Below are positions 11,991 through 22,850 of a stretch of DNA of 64,000 bases, in pieces. The notes under the pieces are model-generated. The model had not been told where the DNA came from. It did not search any database and was given only the letters and a program-made list of their open reading frames with translations. Position 1 is the first letter of the stretch, and every line of letters starts with the position of its first letter. Source of the stretch: Inia geoffrensis (Eukaryota; Chordata; Mammalia; Artiodactyla; Iniidae); assembly GCA_036417435.1 (NCBI GenBank), contig CM070911.1, forward strand, positions 2,976,001 through 3,040,000. Direction: 5' to 3'. The position numbers were made by a program, and so were the translations under genes.

Positions 11991-12238
11991 CTGATAAAGA
12001 TTCCGTAGTGTGTCAGGTAGGGGTGTATTTGATTGTTTTTCTGGAATCGGACAGTCACTGTCTGTGTGGTGGATCCAGGAAATTATCAGAGCCCCGGATG
12101 TCTTTGTTTTTCTGTTGACATCATTTGTCCGCCTTAAAGGTTCAGAGATGCTACTACAGGTCATGGATATTAGTTTCTGGCAGGAAAAAGGGGAAAGGAA
12201 GGAAGAAAAAGACCATTTACTTCCTAGCTGAGTCACAC

Positions 12239-12435
12239 TTTTTTTTTTTTCCGGTATGCGGGCCTCTCACTGTTGGGGCCTCTCCTGTTGCGGAACACAG
12301 GCTTCGGACGCGGAGGCTCAGAGGCCATGGACCACGGGCCCAGCCGCTCTGCGGCATGTGGGATCCTCCCGGACCGGGGGACAAACCCTTGCATCGGCAG
12401 GCGGACTCTCAACCACTGCGCAACTAGGGAAGCCC
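12239..12435 (-). mobile_element. CHR-2-like SINE inserted in the tail of an older SINE
   Basis: T tract (12239-12250), GC-rich body from ccggtatgcggg, and reversed head ending agggaagccc at 12435. Directly to the right another T tract and a second SINE begin. The flanking 8-bp duplication ctgagtca surrounds the pair rather than this copy alone. I infer this element landed in the poly-A tail of its neighbour. The overlapping frames (about 100 codons on both strands) are shadows of the SINE. Confidence 0.92.
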
Positions 12436-12438
12436 ACC

Positions 12439-12687
12439 TTTTTTTTTTTTTTGGCTGCGTTGGGTCTTCGTTGTGGTGCGCGGGCTTCTCATTGCGGTGG
12501 CTTCTCTTGTTGTGGAGCATGGGCTCAAGGCGCGTGTGTTTCATTAGTTGAGGCGTGAGGGCTCAGTAGTTGTTGTGAACATGCTTAGTTGCTCCGCGGC
12601 ATGTGGGATCTTCCCAGACCAGGAATCAAACCCGTGTCCCCTGCATTGGCAGGCGGATTCTTAACCACTGTGCCACCAGGGAAGTCC
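12439..12687 (-). mobile_element. CHR-1-like SINE (older), full length
   Basis: T tract 12439-12452, then ggctgcgttgggtcttcg, a diverged repeat-rich body with gggctcagtagttgttg, and the reversed head ccaccagggaagtcc. An exact 8-bp duplication ctgagtca occurs at 12228-12235 and 12688-12695, marking the original insertion. The body type differs from the younger neighbour, being the older CHR layout. Confidence 0.92.
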
Positions 12688-12959
12688 CTGAGTCAGCACA
12701 CTGTAAAAGGTATTTTCTGGGATGTACACTAGTGACTATTTCTGCTTACAGATAGTGGGCACACAGACTTGCAAGAAAGACGAGAATGCAGTCTTTTGCT
12801 GTGTATTTTGCCATCCCAAATAAAAGCCAGTTCTGCTCCTAGGGAAGAATGACAGCTAGCAACCACTCTGCAGACTGTTATTCAGTTACAGAGCTGAAGC
12901 TTGAAGCTAAATACTCTTCTCTCACTCTGCCATATTATATTTGAACTTACACCAAGGAC

Positions 12960-12963
<4 letters not shown>
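12688..12963. other. short unique spacer
   Basis: Unrecognised DNA between the SINE pair and the TG microsatellite. Confidence 0.45.

Positions 12964-13002
<39 letters not shown>
12964..13002. repeat. (TG)n microsatellite
   Basis: 39 bp of uninterrupted alternating TG. It is probably length-polymorphic. Confidence 0.98.
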
Positions 13003-13003
<1 letters not shown>

Positions 13004-13005
<2 letters not shown>

Positions 13006-13412
13006 AAATTTTTAAATTAAAAAAAATTATACAATTTTCAAGGTTACTTTCCATTTTCAGTTATTACAAGATATTGGCTCTATTCCCCCGTTGTGCCATA
13101 CATCCCTGAGCCTTTCTTACACCCAATAGTTTATACCTTCTCCTCCCTCATTCCTTAATTGCCCCTCCCCCCCCCACTGGTAACCACTAGTTTCTTCTCT
13201 GTATCTGTGTGTCTGCTTCTCTTTTTGTCATATTCACTAGTTTATTGTATGTTTTAGATTCCATATATAAGTGATATCATACAGTATTTGTCTTCCTCTG
13301 TCTGACTTATTTCACTTAGCATAACGCCTTCCAAGTCCATCCATTTGCCATTTGCAAATGGCAACGTTTCATTCTTTTTTATGGTGTGTAGTATTCCATT
13401 GTATGTGTGTGT
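13004..13412 (-). mobile_element. L1 LINE 3' untranslated region and ORF2 end fragment
   Basis: On the plus strand the reversed L1 3' region is readable: aaattatacaattttcaagg, acatccctgagcctttctta, ggtaaccactagtttcttct and attccatatataagtgatat. Then comes the reversed ORF2 end up to tagtattccattgtatg. The copy is more diverged than the one at 2312-2940. It contains a perfect 20-bp palindrome at 13345-13364. Confidence 0.85.
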
Positions 13413-13439
13413 TTATACACACATTATGAGCAAAAGATT

Positions 13440-13456
13440 TATATATATATATATAT
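13440..13456. repeat. (TA)n microsatellite
   Basis: Uninterrupted TA run followed by tgtatag. Confidence 0.95.
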
Positions 13457-14279
13457 GTATAGTAAATAATCTTTACTTCTTTCAATTTCCTTCCATTAAA
13501 TATACCCTAATTTGAAAATTTACTGTATAGAAAAGCTTTAAAATTACAATTTTTTTCAGTCCTTTCGTGATCTCATACACACTTAAGGCTTCAGCTTTTT
13601 TATTTCTACAAAAACCATTCTTCAGCCTTTCTTTCTGAAGTTCTGAACTTCACCAGTACTCACATTACACTTTTCAAACTACTTGCAGGTCGCTTCCCAC
13701 TATCAAAAGGAAGTCTGTTTTCCTACCTGAACAAACCTGTTCACTGTGTCCAATGGCTTCATCATTCTCCAGTGTTTCAGAACAAAATGGTCCCATGTCA
13801 ATGGTAACCCAAGCTCTAAATAGAACTCAGCATAAGTCCCCCCTGAAAGAGATCCTCAGATTCGGGATTCTGGCTTTCCACGTGTTTCAATAAACCAAAT
13901 ATGAGAGACTGCAATCAAAGATCAGCAAACATACAAAAGAGCCACCATGTGCATGAGATTCAGTTAGAAATGCAAGCAGCATATTTAGACTTCCTGGTAT
14001 TGGGATTACAAGATAAATATTATTTAGTGTTATGCATATCAGATATGTATATTTTTAAATTGGTGAACTGAGAAGGCAACAAGAAACTCTCCTAAATGAC
14101 AACACAGCTTTGAAAAATAACAAATAAAACATTTATGTATAGTCTAGATATATAGATATAGGCATAGGTAGAGATATATCTATTTAGATGGGTAGATATA
14201 GATAGGTAAAATGTATCTATCTGTAAGTATATAAATGTGTGTGTTTGATATATGAGACATAATAACCCAATTAATTATT
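13457..14279. other. unrecognised AT-rich DNA with a GATA-like tract
   Basis: No gene. About 14135-14235 is an imperfect tract of gata/tatc units (for example tagatatagataggta), a decayed tetranucleotide repeat. Confidence 0.5.
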
Positions 14280-15207
14280 TAACAGTTGATTAAATAAAGA
14301 GAAAATGCATATTCTCAGCTAAATCCACAAAACTCAACCAGAATGCAGCCTAAAGTCACCAGAGTCAGAAAATTTGAAGAAAGATTCAAGAGATAAAGGG
14401 GTAGTATGAGAAAGTCTATCCAACATCTAATGGGTACTCCATAAGGCAAGACTACAGAGGGTAAGGGAAAGGCAATACTTGAAGAGCTAATAAAAGGGAC
14501 TTCTTTAAGACTAATGAAATGCACGAGTCTACAGTTAGAGCCACAGAATCCACAGTAAGAACAACATGTGACAAACAGAATTAAAACAAAGAAAACTATG
14601 TTTAGACCAATTGTAGTGAAACCAGAGAACTCAAGTGAAGGAGAAATTTTAAATAGGAAAAAGACAGCTTTCTTACAAAGGAAAAAAATTACATTTACGT
14701 TACACCCTTCAACCTAATAATGGAAGTTGGAAGACGGTGGACAATATGTCTTCAAAAAGATGAGATAAAAATAAATGCCAATTCTCAATTATGTATTTTA
14801 AAAATGATTTTGTGGATAAAAGCAAAATAAAGGTATTTTAATATAAATAAATTGAGGAATTACTATCAAAACACTTAATCGATGATAATAGCATGTGTGC
14901 AGAAATTCAGGGTCAGTGGAAGAAAGAATTGGCATAACAGCTATTTTGTTCTTTAGGATGGAACTTAAGACATAAACTTCAGGACTGAATAATTATGCAT
15001 GTTAAAACTGACAGTAACAAAATGCATAGAAACAGATGTTTTGCATTTTATCAGTTAAAGGAGTACTGGAATTGTAAATTATTTTTTTAAAACAATCAAA
15101 GGGGAAAATGAAAATAATGTATTGAAAAATCAAGACAGTAGATAGTACAAAGTTAAAGGGGTGAAGTGAAATATTCAAATCATAATAAATGTAAATCTCT
15201 GTGATAA
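14280..15207 (+). repeat. old L1 LINE remnant, left part of nested cluster
   Basis: The A-rich plus strand resembles an L1M-type internal region as I recall it. It shows cagctttcttacaaaggaa (near 14666), then ggaagttggaagacggtgga and gcaaaataaaggtatttt, a known order in old L1 copies. No open frame survives. The minus frame at 14315-14524 is antisense. Confidence 0.5.
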
Positions 15208-15366
15208 TCTAGATGGGTGGGATGGGGGGCTAGGAAGGAGGTCCAAGCAGAAGGAGATATATGTATACATATAGCTTATTCACTTTTTTGTACAACAGAA
15301 ACTAACAACATTATAAAGCAACTATACCCCAATCAAAAAAAAATAAATAAATAAATAAATAAATGG
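15208..15366 (+). mobile_element. young L1 3' tail, severely 5'-truncated
   Basis: The last ~130 bp of L1 (agatgggtgggatggggggc, gtacaacagaaactaacaac, agcaactatacccc) end in an A-rich tail that became (AAAT)n at 15338-15364. It interrupts the older L1 sequence on both sides. Confidence 0.8.
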
Positions 15367-15605
15367 GGAAAACACTAATATAAGAAACATAGGTTTAATA
15401 AATAAAAATATTACTAAATGAAATGATGTACTATTTGCAAGGGGCACAATTTAAACAAACAAAACATTGATAATAAAATGACAAAGATATATTGAGCAAA
15501 TAATAATGAAAAAAGGTTTAGTAAATGTTAAGACAAAAAGTACTTTATGGATACACAAATTCATTACAAAATTCATTTTTAAAAATTCAACAAGAAATAC
15601 AGAAA
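15367..15605 (+). repeat. old L1 remnant continued (ORF2 region)
   Basis: A-rich sequence resembling the L1 ORF2 endonuclease coding region. It is best read as the continuation of the copy to the left, split by the younger L1 tail. Confidence 0.4.
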
Positions 15606-16275
15606 GAACACGCACACAGGGCCAGCTTCCTGGGTGTGCCCCAACGTGGTCATACAGAGTCCTGCACTCAGGAGGACCCTGCATCTTGGTTTTCATGATT
15701 TGCATTAGCCATCTTTAAATTTTTAATACTATTCACCTTGAAATTATTTTTATAACTGAAATTCAGTGAAACATGGAACACATGCCAGTGGCTTGGAGCT
15801 TCAGCTCACATGTGGTCATGCCTTGTACCACCTCTCCACCTCCCAGGGACAAGCTTCTGATCCTCACACCTGCCCCCAGGAGCCCTGGTCCCTACCTGGT
15901 CTTGTTCCCTGCTTCCTTGGTCACATCAATCGGGGGTGCCCACATTCTGCCGTTTCCCTCTGCACTGAGAAGTGGACTGTATATGCACATGTGAAAGATG
16001 GGCATGGGTCCCACAATGTCTTAGAGCAGAGTGACAGGACAGCACCACGGCATTTGGCAGGTGACTTGATGGCGTCTCTTGCTCACCCCCAATCCAAGTA
16101 CCTGATCTGTACCAGTGTGAGTTTGCAGTGCACTGGGCATTATTCTTGGGTCAGGGAGGCAGGCCTGTGGGAAGAAGATATTAACCACTCTGCCTATGAC
16201 CAAGGTCCTACACTTTTCTTTCGCATTGGGCCTTGCATATTATGTGACAGACCCATTTTAGATGCACTGGTTAAG
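15606..16275. repeat. unidentified, relatively GC-rich old interspersed element
   Basis: Base composition changes sharply from the A-rich L1 on both sides. The ends carry gcagagtcc-like (tacagagtcctgcactcagg near 15653) and cattgggccttgcatattat (near 16226), phrases I associate with an old mammalian repeat whose name I cannot give with confidence. A 185-codon plus frame (15766-16323) runs through and out into L1. It has no signal peptide, membrane segment or recognisable motif, so I do not call a gene. Its length is the greatest in the window, but the frame crosses the element boundary, which argues against a gene. Confidence 0.45.
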
Positions 16276-16690
16276 TGGCCTCAAATGAGCAAAAATGAAA
16301 ATATGAAAAGGTTGCAACACTAATACCATGCCCAACATTATACTGGAAGATTTCAGCACATCTCTCTCTCCCCTCTCTCTGAATTAATAGGTTAAGGGCA
16401 TCCAAAAGTTTAAATGTTACATACAAATGGAAAATAAACATCAATAAACTTGATTTATTAGATATTTATAAAATATTGTACCCAGCAATTATCTACTGCT
16501 GTTCCAGAGCACATGTAAAACATTTACAAAAAGTTGCCAGATGCTAGGTCATAAAGAAAGACTTAACAAATTTCAAAAATACAAACCAAACAGTATAGTA
16601 CGGAGTACATTCTCTGAAAGCAAAGCAATTAAATTAAAAATTAATTACACATAGAAAATCAGAACTAATAAAAGCTCCACAGGCTCCTTG
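16276..16690 (+). repeat. old L1 ORF2 remnant (endonuclease region)
   Basis: ttatactggaagatttcagc (near 16339), cagatgctaggtcataaaga (near 16538) and agcaattaaattaaaaatta (near 16623) follow the order in L1 ORF2 of the conserved gdFN/G-H-K and N-G-I-K-L-E stretches. Many frame breaks. Confidence 0.6.
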
Positions 16691-17645
16691 GAGAAATAGC
16701 TGATCCTAGATCTGGGTCATAAAAATAATAATGTACCTGAATCATTTCCTATTCCCCCAAAGGAAGGGAGGGCTCAGAAAATGAAAAGAAAGAATGGGGT
16801 TTATTAAAAGGACCCAAGGGGCCCCCAAAGGCCAAAAGAAGAACAATTAGAGAAACAAGATAAAAAATGGAGTATTGGATTAAAATCAAGGGTATAAAAC
16901 ACATGTCCTGAGTCCATAGTGGTACAAATAAAGGACTTTATAAATAAATTATTATGGGAGAAGAGACAAATCTTCTTTACAGGAGAATTCCAAATAACGT
17001 ATGTGGATAAGGTGAGTTAATTCCCTTCCTCACTGCTCATTCTCCACCCCCGTGTGTTCTATACTTAGTAATTTGCTTCAAAGAAGAGAGTATGAAAGGG
17101 GGATACACAAAGAAATTTTATAGTGAAAACATTTGGCAAACACTCCATCACCAAGGTCGTCAAGGGGAACACTTACAGGATGTCACGTTGGTAACGGGAG
17201 TTTTGATGCTTCATGGTATGAAGGGCACTTCTCCTCTCTGGGATTCTTCCCCAAAACCCATAGCCCCAGAGGCTGATCATGAGAAAAATCTCAAGTTAAT
17301 ACAAATGGAGGATTATTCCACAAATTACTTGGCCTTGAAACTGTCAAGATCTTGAAAAATAGGCAATGTCTGAGAAATTATTACAGACCATAAGAGGCTA
17401 AAGAGACATGTTGATTAAATACAGTGTGGTGTCTTGGATAGAATCCTGGGACATAACAAGGGCACTATTAACAAATAAAAGTAAAATCTGAATACTGTAT
17501 GGAATTGAGTTAAGAATACTGTATCCATGTTAGATTTTTGTTTGTGACAAATATATGAAACTGGGATATGGGAATTCTCTGTACTATCTTTGCAACTTTT
17601 CTCCAAATCTAAAAGTATTTAAACTATTCAAATATTTTTTAAAAG
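16691..17645 (+). repeat. L1M-type 3' untranslated region, probably a separate nested copy
   Basis: Begins with ggctccttggagaaatagct. Later come tacagaccataagaggctaa and acatgttgattaaatacagt, then gtgtcttggatagaatcctg. It ends with gaattctctgtactatcttt and gcaacttttctccaaatcta near 17570-17610, which match the 3' end of old mammalian L1M families. The 87-codon plus frame 17092-17355 lies within it and is not a gene. Confidence 0.6.
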
Positions 17646-18330
17646 TTTGTTTAAATAATCAGCAAACCCCTGGAGTGATTCATCCAAGAAATAAAGAGAT
17701 AAGACACAAATAATATTGATAATGAATAGGGGAACTCAGCTACATATCCAGCTGTCTTTAAAATGGTAAGAAAATGCCATCAAAAACTTTATGTCAATCA
17801 TTTTGAATGTTTATAGGAAATAGGCAAATTCCTAGAAAACAGTAAACTTAAAATGGATGAGATGAAATAGAGGAATAATTATACAACATTAAAGAAATTG
17901 AGTTCGTAACTTAAATACTTGCCTGCAAAGAGAACAAGAAGCTAGATTTCCATAGAGGAGATTTCACTGGAAAAAAAAAAAAATTCTCACAATGAACAGA
18001 TAATTCCATCTTATGGAAACTGCTCCAGAGAACAGAGAATGAGCTAGCATGCCTTCCTGTGATTTATGACAATGGCGTAACCTTCTCACCAAAACCAAAC
18101 TTGGGGAGTAATACGATAGTAGTAAAAAGGAGGTAATGACTGGCCAAACTCATGATGAATCTCAATTACATGCTAAATCTTAAAGAAAACATGCAATCCA
18201 AATAGTGCAATACATACCTCCAAACCCTAGGTTTACCCAGAGCTACAATTGTGATTTACAATTAGGAAATCTGTAAATAATCTCTGCTGTATTATCTGAT
18301 TAAAGGAAGGGAAAATACATACAATCAATG
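17646..18330 (+). repeat. old L1 ORF2 remnant (reverse transcriptase region)
   Basis: ataggcaaattcctagaaaa (near 17819), gatttccatagaggagattt (near 17944), accaaaaccaaacttgggga (near 18088) and acaattaggaaatctgtaaa (near 18258) follow the order of L1 reverse transcriptase coding sequence. Frames are destroyed. Confidence 0.6.
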
Positions 18331-20539
18331 TTTGGGGGTGTCAAATGGATTATACTAGACTGAACAGTGCCTATAGGAACACTTTCTGGGCTTCTCCTAG
18401 GAGACAGAGAGAATCACTGTGCTCTGTGTTGGGGGGCAGAAGACCCAGGAGCAGGAAACATACTCCTTTCTCCCAAGGAGCTTGTCACAGACTCAGGGAC
18501 ACAGGTCACAAAGAGAAAAATAGCTAGTGGCACATGGGTTAAATGCCAGCTCGAGAGAGAAACAGGTGTGCCACTGAGTAGAACAAAATCAAATGTTTAC
18601 TAACTGGTGTCCCTAGTTCTAGACCTATACCATCCAGACCAATTTCCCTATACGTAAGAGGCAGTTGCTTACTTCTAAAGATACTTCAGAAGCCCCAAAA
18701 GTAAAAGTAAAAGAAAAAAAGTTTTATCTTTATCCTCTTCACACAACTCATGGTGCAAGTACTCCCTACCTATTAGATTCCAACACTCTACTTTTGTTTA
18801 AATAAACTGAGGTGTCAGGGAGGGTTGGGGCAGTACTGGACATTTATTAGAAATTCAGGGAAAATACAAAATTATTAATTCTTAGAAAATTACACGTATC
18901 GACACTGAATTACATGCAATGATACAGGTTTAACCGCAAATATGATATGACACTTGTCAATAGTGAGAAAAACGTTGTATCAGTTACATTGTTTTTAAAA
19001 TGTTCAGCACAGAAGAATTTCTGCACATAAGAAAAGTCTGAAGCAGTTAGTAGTATAAAATGGTGATAGGATTTACTTTTCTTCAAATAATAAAAGCAAT
19101 ATGTCTTTACAATGAAAGGAAAAACATAAAACATACAAAGATGAAAAAATCACTTATAATTTCACTTTCTAAAGAAAATGGCTGTTTTTATTATATTCCA
19201 TTCAAAGCTCTCTCGGATTTATGTATTTTATAAACATGCTCATTTTTTCTCTGTCAATAGATAGATAAATAGATATAATAATGTGTGTGTATGTATGGCG
19301 TGGTTATATAATTGAAAAGCTTTTCTTTCTTCTTTTTATTTTTTTAACTAAAAATCCATTTGAAATATAGATCTGTGGTAGAACTCGACCAATTACAAGA
19401 GAACGCAATGATGAGGCCCAAGACTAAAACTGTAGCCCCTGTCACTTGCTTATATCTTCAATCAGTAATTAAAGGGTTTTGCTGATTCCATTCAATAGCA
19501 GTTTCTTTCTTAATGGTCTGCAGTCATTCAGCTAGATCAGTGATTTAATCATGTTATCATGCCACCGGCTTTAGTCTGAAATCCTTTTGTAGGATCCTTT
19601 AGTTTAAAAAGGCTTATTTTCAGGTTAGAATGATCTGAAGGGTTCAAGATTAAGGTCTAAGAAAACCTCATCCTCATATACAATATTTACCCAGTATTGA
19701 TCTGAAGCCAATCTGAAGCCAAATATACACACTAAAATCTCATTGTGCAGTTTCAAGAACACATGAGCATGGTTTGTTACCTAGGAATTGCCATCTTCTA
19801 AACATTTTAGGGGCCTGACCTAAAATTTACTCTTGTGTTCTCTTCTTTTATACTTGCCTCCAAATGTGGGGTGTTCTCTTCTTTTATACTTGCCTCCAAA
19901 TGTGGGGTTATCCTAAACATATGTATGCTTGCAATCAAAACACAAATTTATCATCGTGTGGACTTGATGTTGAATTTGCTTGGCTAAAATCATCTGGGAA
20001 ATATAAGTCTTTTGAAATTTTTATATAATTTGAAAGCATGATCACTTTTCATAGACATTCCATTTTTTTCTTTAACTTCAGAGATCTTCACTATTAAAAA
20101 AAAAGGAAAAAGGACATGTATGGTGATAGCCTTGGATTATCGTAAAAATATGATCATCACATAGTATCAGAAAGAATCTTGTGCTTTTTATCAACGTCAT
20201 ATAAGAGCAAAACTTCATCACCATAAGTCTTGAGGCAGCAAAGGATTATCTTCTTTGGAGTAGTAGGTAAACCAGCAAAACGCCTAAGATGAATTGTTCC
20301 AATTGGATTTAGGCAATTGGGCTTCTCACCTTTGCTTTCAATGAAAACCATCCCATTCACAGGCCTGCTATGTGAATATGTGTTTATTTCACTTGATGTT
20401 TATATAATCTCAATGAAGAATATATGATATTTTACATAAAGTGTGTCTATAAATGTAAACATATGAATGTATGTATATGTGTACATGTATACATATCATG
20501 ATGTACAAATTTTAAATTGTGAAGTATTTTATGAATATA
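18331..20539. other. unrecognised DNA; one weak coding-like frame
   Basis: No named repeat recognised in about 2.2 kb apart from the tandem duplication at 19836. A minus-strand frame at 20157-20360, open upstream to about 20385, has balanced codon use and no low complexity. It starts with GTG, not ATG, and matches no family I know, so it is reported only as a lead. Confidence 0.45.
19836..19907. repeat. perfect 36-bp tandem duplication
   Basis: 19836-19871 and 19872-19907 are identical (each starts tgttctcttcttttatac and ends aaatgtgggg). Identity points to a recent event, or to an assembly artefact. Confidence 0.95.
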
Positions 20540-20690
20540 GTCTTTGTAAATCTTTGCAACAAAACGATATCTCTATGTTAAAAATGAGAAAAGACAGTCA
20601 TGCAGAAAAATAACATGTCCATAGCAGTCATGCAGTAAATCAGCTTTCATTCCTTTTAACCAGCTCACTGTCTGTGCTATTGGCTACCAT
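20540..20690 (-). repeat. MIR SINE
   Basis: aaaaatgagaaaagacagtc (near 20581), then acatgtccatagcagtcatg, then atcagctttcattcctttta give the reversed MIR core and head. Confidence 0.5.
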
Positions 20691-20984
20691 GAAGTGGTCT
20701 TTTGTCCCAGGTACAGTCAGCTGTAGTTCCTCATTATACTCACAGCATTGAAATATGCTACTTTAGTTGTGGCTGGTCCATGCAGCCCACCATGAATACT
20801 TACTCTTTGATATGAATGATCCATTGGGCCCGCCATAAGCAAGAGTCAAATTCATTCATAGTGACGATATATTACAATCATTTTTATCATTTTTTTAACC
20901 TGGATGTTTTGTCCAATAAACTGTGAGTCCCATGATCATCATGATTCTATCTCCAGTATTTACCATGACTATATGTTCATTGCC

Positions 20985-21225
20985 CCATAGATCTCATCTC
21001 AAGTGTCACCTCCTCTCTTCTGGCCTCCTCATCTAAAATACTACCTCCAGGTTGCATTTATGCATGAAATTTGTCAACATCAAACCACCCTCCTTGTGTG
21101 TTTACTTGTGTATGATCAGTTTGCACTGATGAGAAGGTAAGCTCTGTTTTTGTCTTCTTTGTTCTGGGATTCTCCACACTAAGAACAGTGCCTTGCATAG
21201 TAGTGCTTGGAAGGATTACTGTAAA
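20985..21225 (+). repeat. L2 LINE 3'-end remnant
   Basis: tctcaagtgtcacctcctct (near 20997), aaggtaagctctgtttttgt (near 21135) and aacagtgccttgcatagtag (near 21184) are the successive landmarks of an L2 3' end. Confidence 0.65.
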
Positions 21226-21439
21226 CTAAAATACACTGATTTGTTTTTTGTTTGTTTCCAAAGAATGTACAAACCTGACATTTTTCTTGAGCAGCAAAAA
21301 TAAGACACATTTTTAGTGTCTGCTGCCTTCACATGTTATGTTCCCTTGTCACTTAAAGACTGGCTATGGGTGACGTCACCTAGATTTGTTCACAAGAACT
21401 GAGGAGGCTACATGGAAGAGGTGTTATGTACACATGCCT

Positions 21440-21590
21440 GAAGATTCTTGAGACAAGTGTTATCATCCCCATTTCACATACATGCAAAATGAAGCTCACA
21501 TATTTTAGAAACTTGTCAAAGTTACACATACGATTGGAAACAAGCTGAATATAAATCCAAGGCTGTGCTTATTCCAAGGAGCTGTCTTTC
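21440..21590 (-). repeat. MIR SINE
   Basis: tatcatccccatttcacata (near 21461) followed by gaaacttgtcaaagttacac (near 21508) is the reversed MIR core. Confidence 0.65.
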
Positions 21591-22734
21591 ATTCTCCCAC
21601 TTCTAAAGTTGCACTTGTTCACCTATCAGTGTTTATGAAGTCCTATATTTGGGATGCTTTTTCTATAATAAAATGTTATCATTTGTGAAAAGAAAGAAGG
21701 CCAAGTTAGAGAAACACTGAAGGGCAGATCGCCTCCCTAAGGCTGGCTCCCAAGGTGTGCCTACAGATTTAGGTAGGGCCCTATGTGCTTATGGAGCCTA
21801 CAGCAAGGCTCACATCTATCCACACACACAGTACTTCATCCATTGCATGTGTACAGCCTAACCTAAAAACTGTTACACTGTACCAACAGCCATGTGTTTA
21901 TTACTTAAAAATATTCAGGTATTTAACTATCACAAAGTCTTTAACTATATCCAACATTCCATGGACAGTTTTCATTTTTCTCAAAACTCACTAGAATTTG
22001 AAATGGGCAGATCCAGTTGACAACACCTCCTGTGTCTCTTTAAAACTTCCTATTTTCCCTCTGGTAACCCCTGGTCTGAATAAATAGAGGCATTCTGATG
22101 ATTTGAACTCATCTAACTGATGATAGCAATACACTGATGACACTTGCCACTGTATATTCATTGTTTTTCTCCTTTCTGGTGGCTTATACATCATTCATCA
22201 GCCCACAGAGTACCAAAAACCTTGCATAGGGTGTGGGATGGCTGTGTCCCATGCATTAGTGCCTTTTTCCTCTAGCCAAAATATCTTCATGAATCCAGTT
22301 CCACACATGTAAGAGGGATCTCAGAAAACTAGAAGCTGTGCAGATGTGAGTGACTGCAAGATTGAGAGGTTTTAAACCATATATTTTAAGAATTAGTTAA
22401 AGAAATTCCAACCCCTTAGCTTGATGGAAAACAGGCTGAGGAGAACATAAAAATAAATTCATATGTCAAAGACACTCAAGCAAAAAAGAGAATAAGACTT
22501 ATATACTATCTGGCCTGAAGAATTAAACCAAGACCAAAAGAAACTCTTAGGAAAATTTTCACTTCAGTTTAAAACATAGCTATTTAAAAATCTAAGTTGT
22601 CCAGAGATGAAAAAATGGTACTGAGTTTGCTTTTAGCAGCAGAAGAAAAAATTATTTAGTAACCGTCATATGAAAAGCAATGTTCTGGACATTTTTGTTT
22701 GTTTTTTCCATAATAAGCTAATCAGGAAATGAAC
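21591..22734. other. unique DNA
   Basis: No gene or named repeat seen. Short frames at 21785-21994 (+) and 21991-22194 (-) have no domain. Confidence 0.45.
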
Positions 22735-22850
22735 TGTACTCTTAATTTTCAGGGTTAAAAACAGACTCATTGAAGTTAGCCAAATTGCCTTGGATTACCA
22801 AGCTAACTGATGACAGAGCCAGAAATCAGACCTAGACCTTGGACACTGCA
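22735..22850 (-). repeat. MIR SINE fragment
   Basis: attgaagttagccaaattgc then gatgacagagccagaaatca (near 22809) is the reversed core and A-box side of MIR. Confidence 0.5.

Noticed and set aside
12233..12558. Frames of 92-103 codons on both strands
   Set aside because: They are shadows of the two CHR SINEs.
15766..16323. 185-codon plus frame as a gene
   Set aside because: No domain, crosses from an apparent interspersed element into L1 sequence, and no exon structure.
20458..20505. Alternating tatgta/tacata stretch as a regulatory palindrome
   Set aside because: Imperfect symmetry in AT-rich low-complexity DNA, easily expected by chance.
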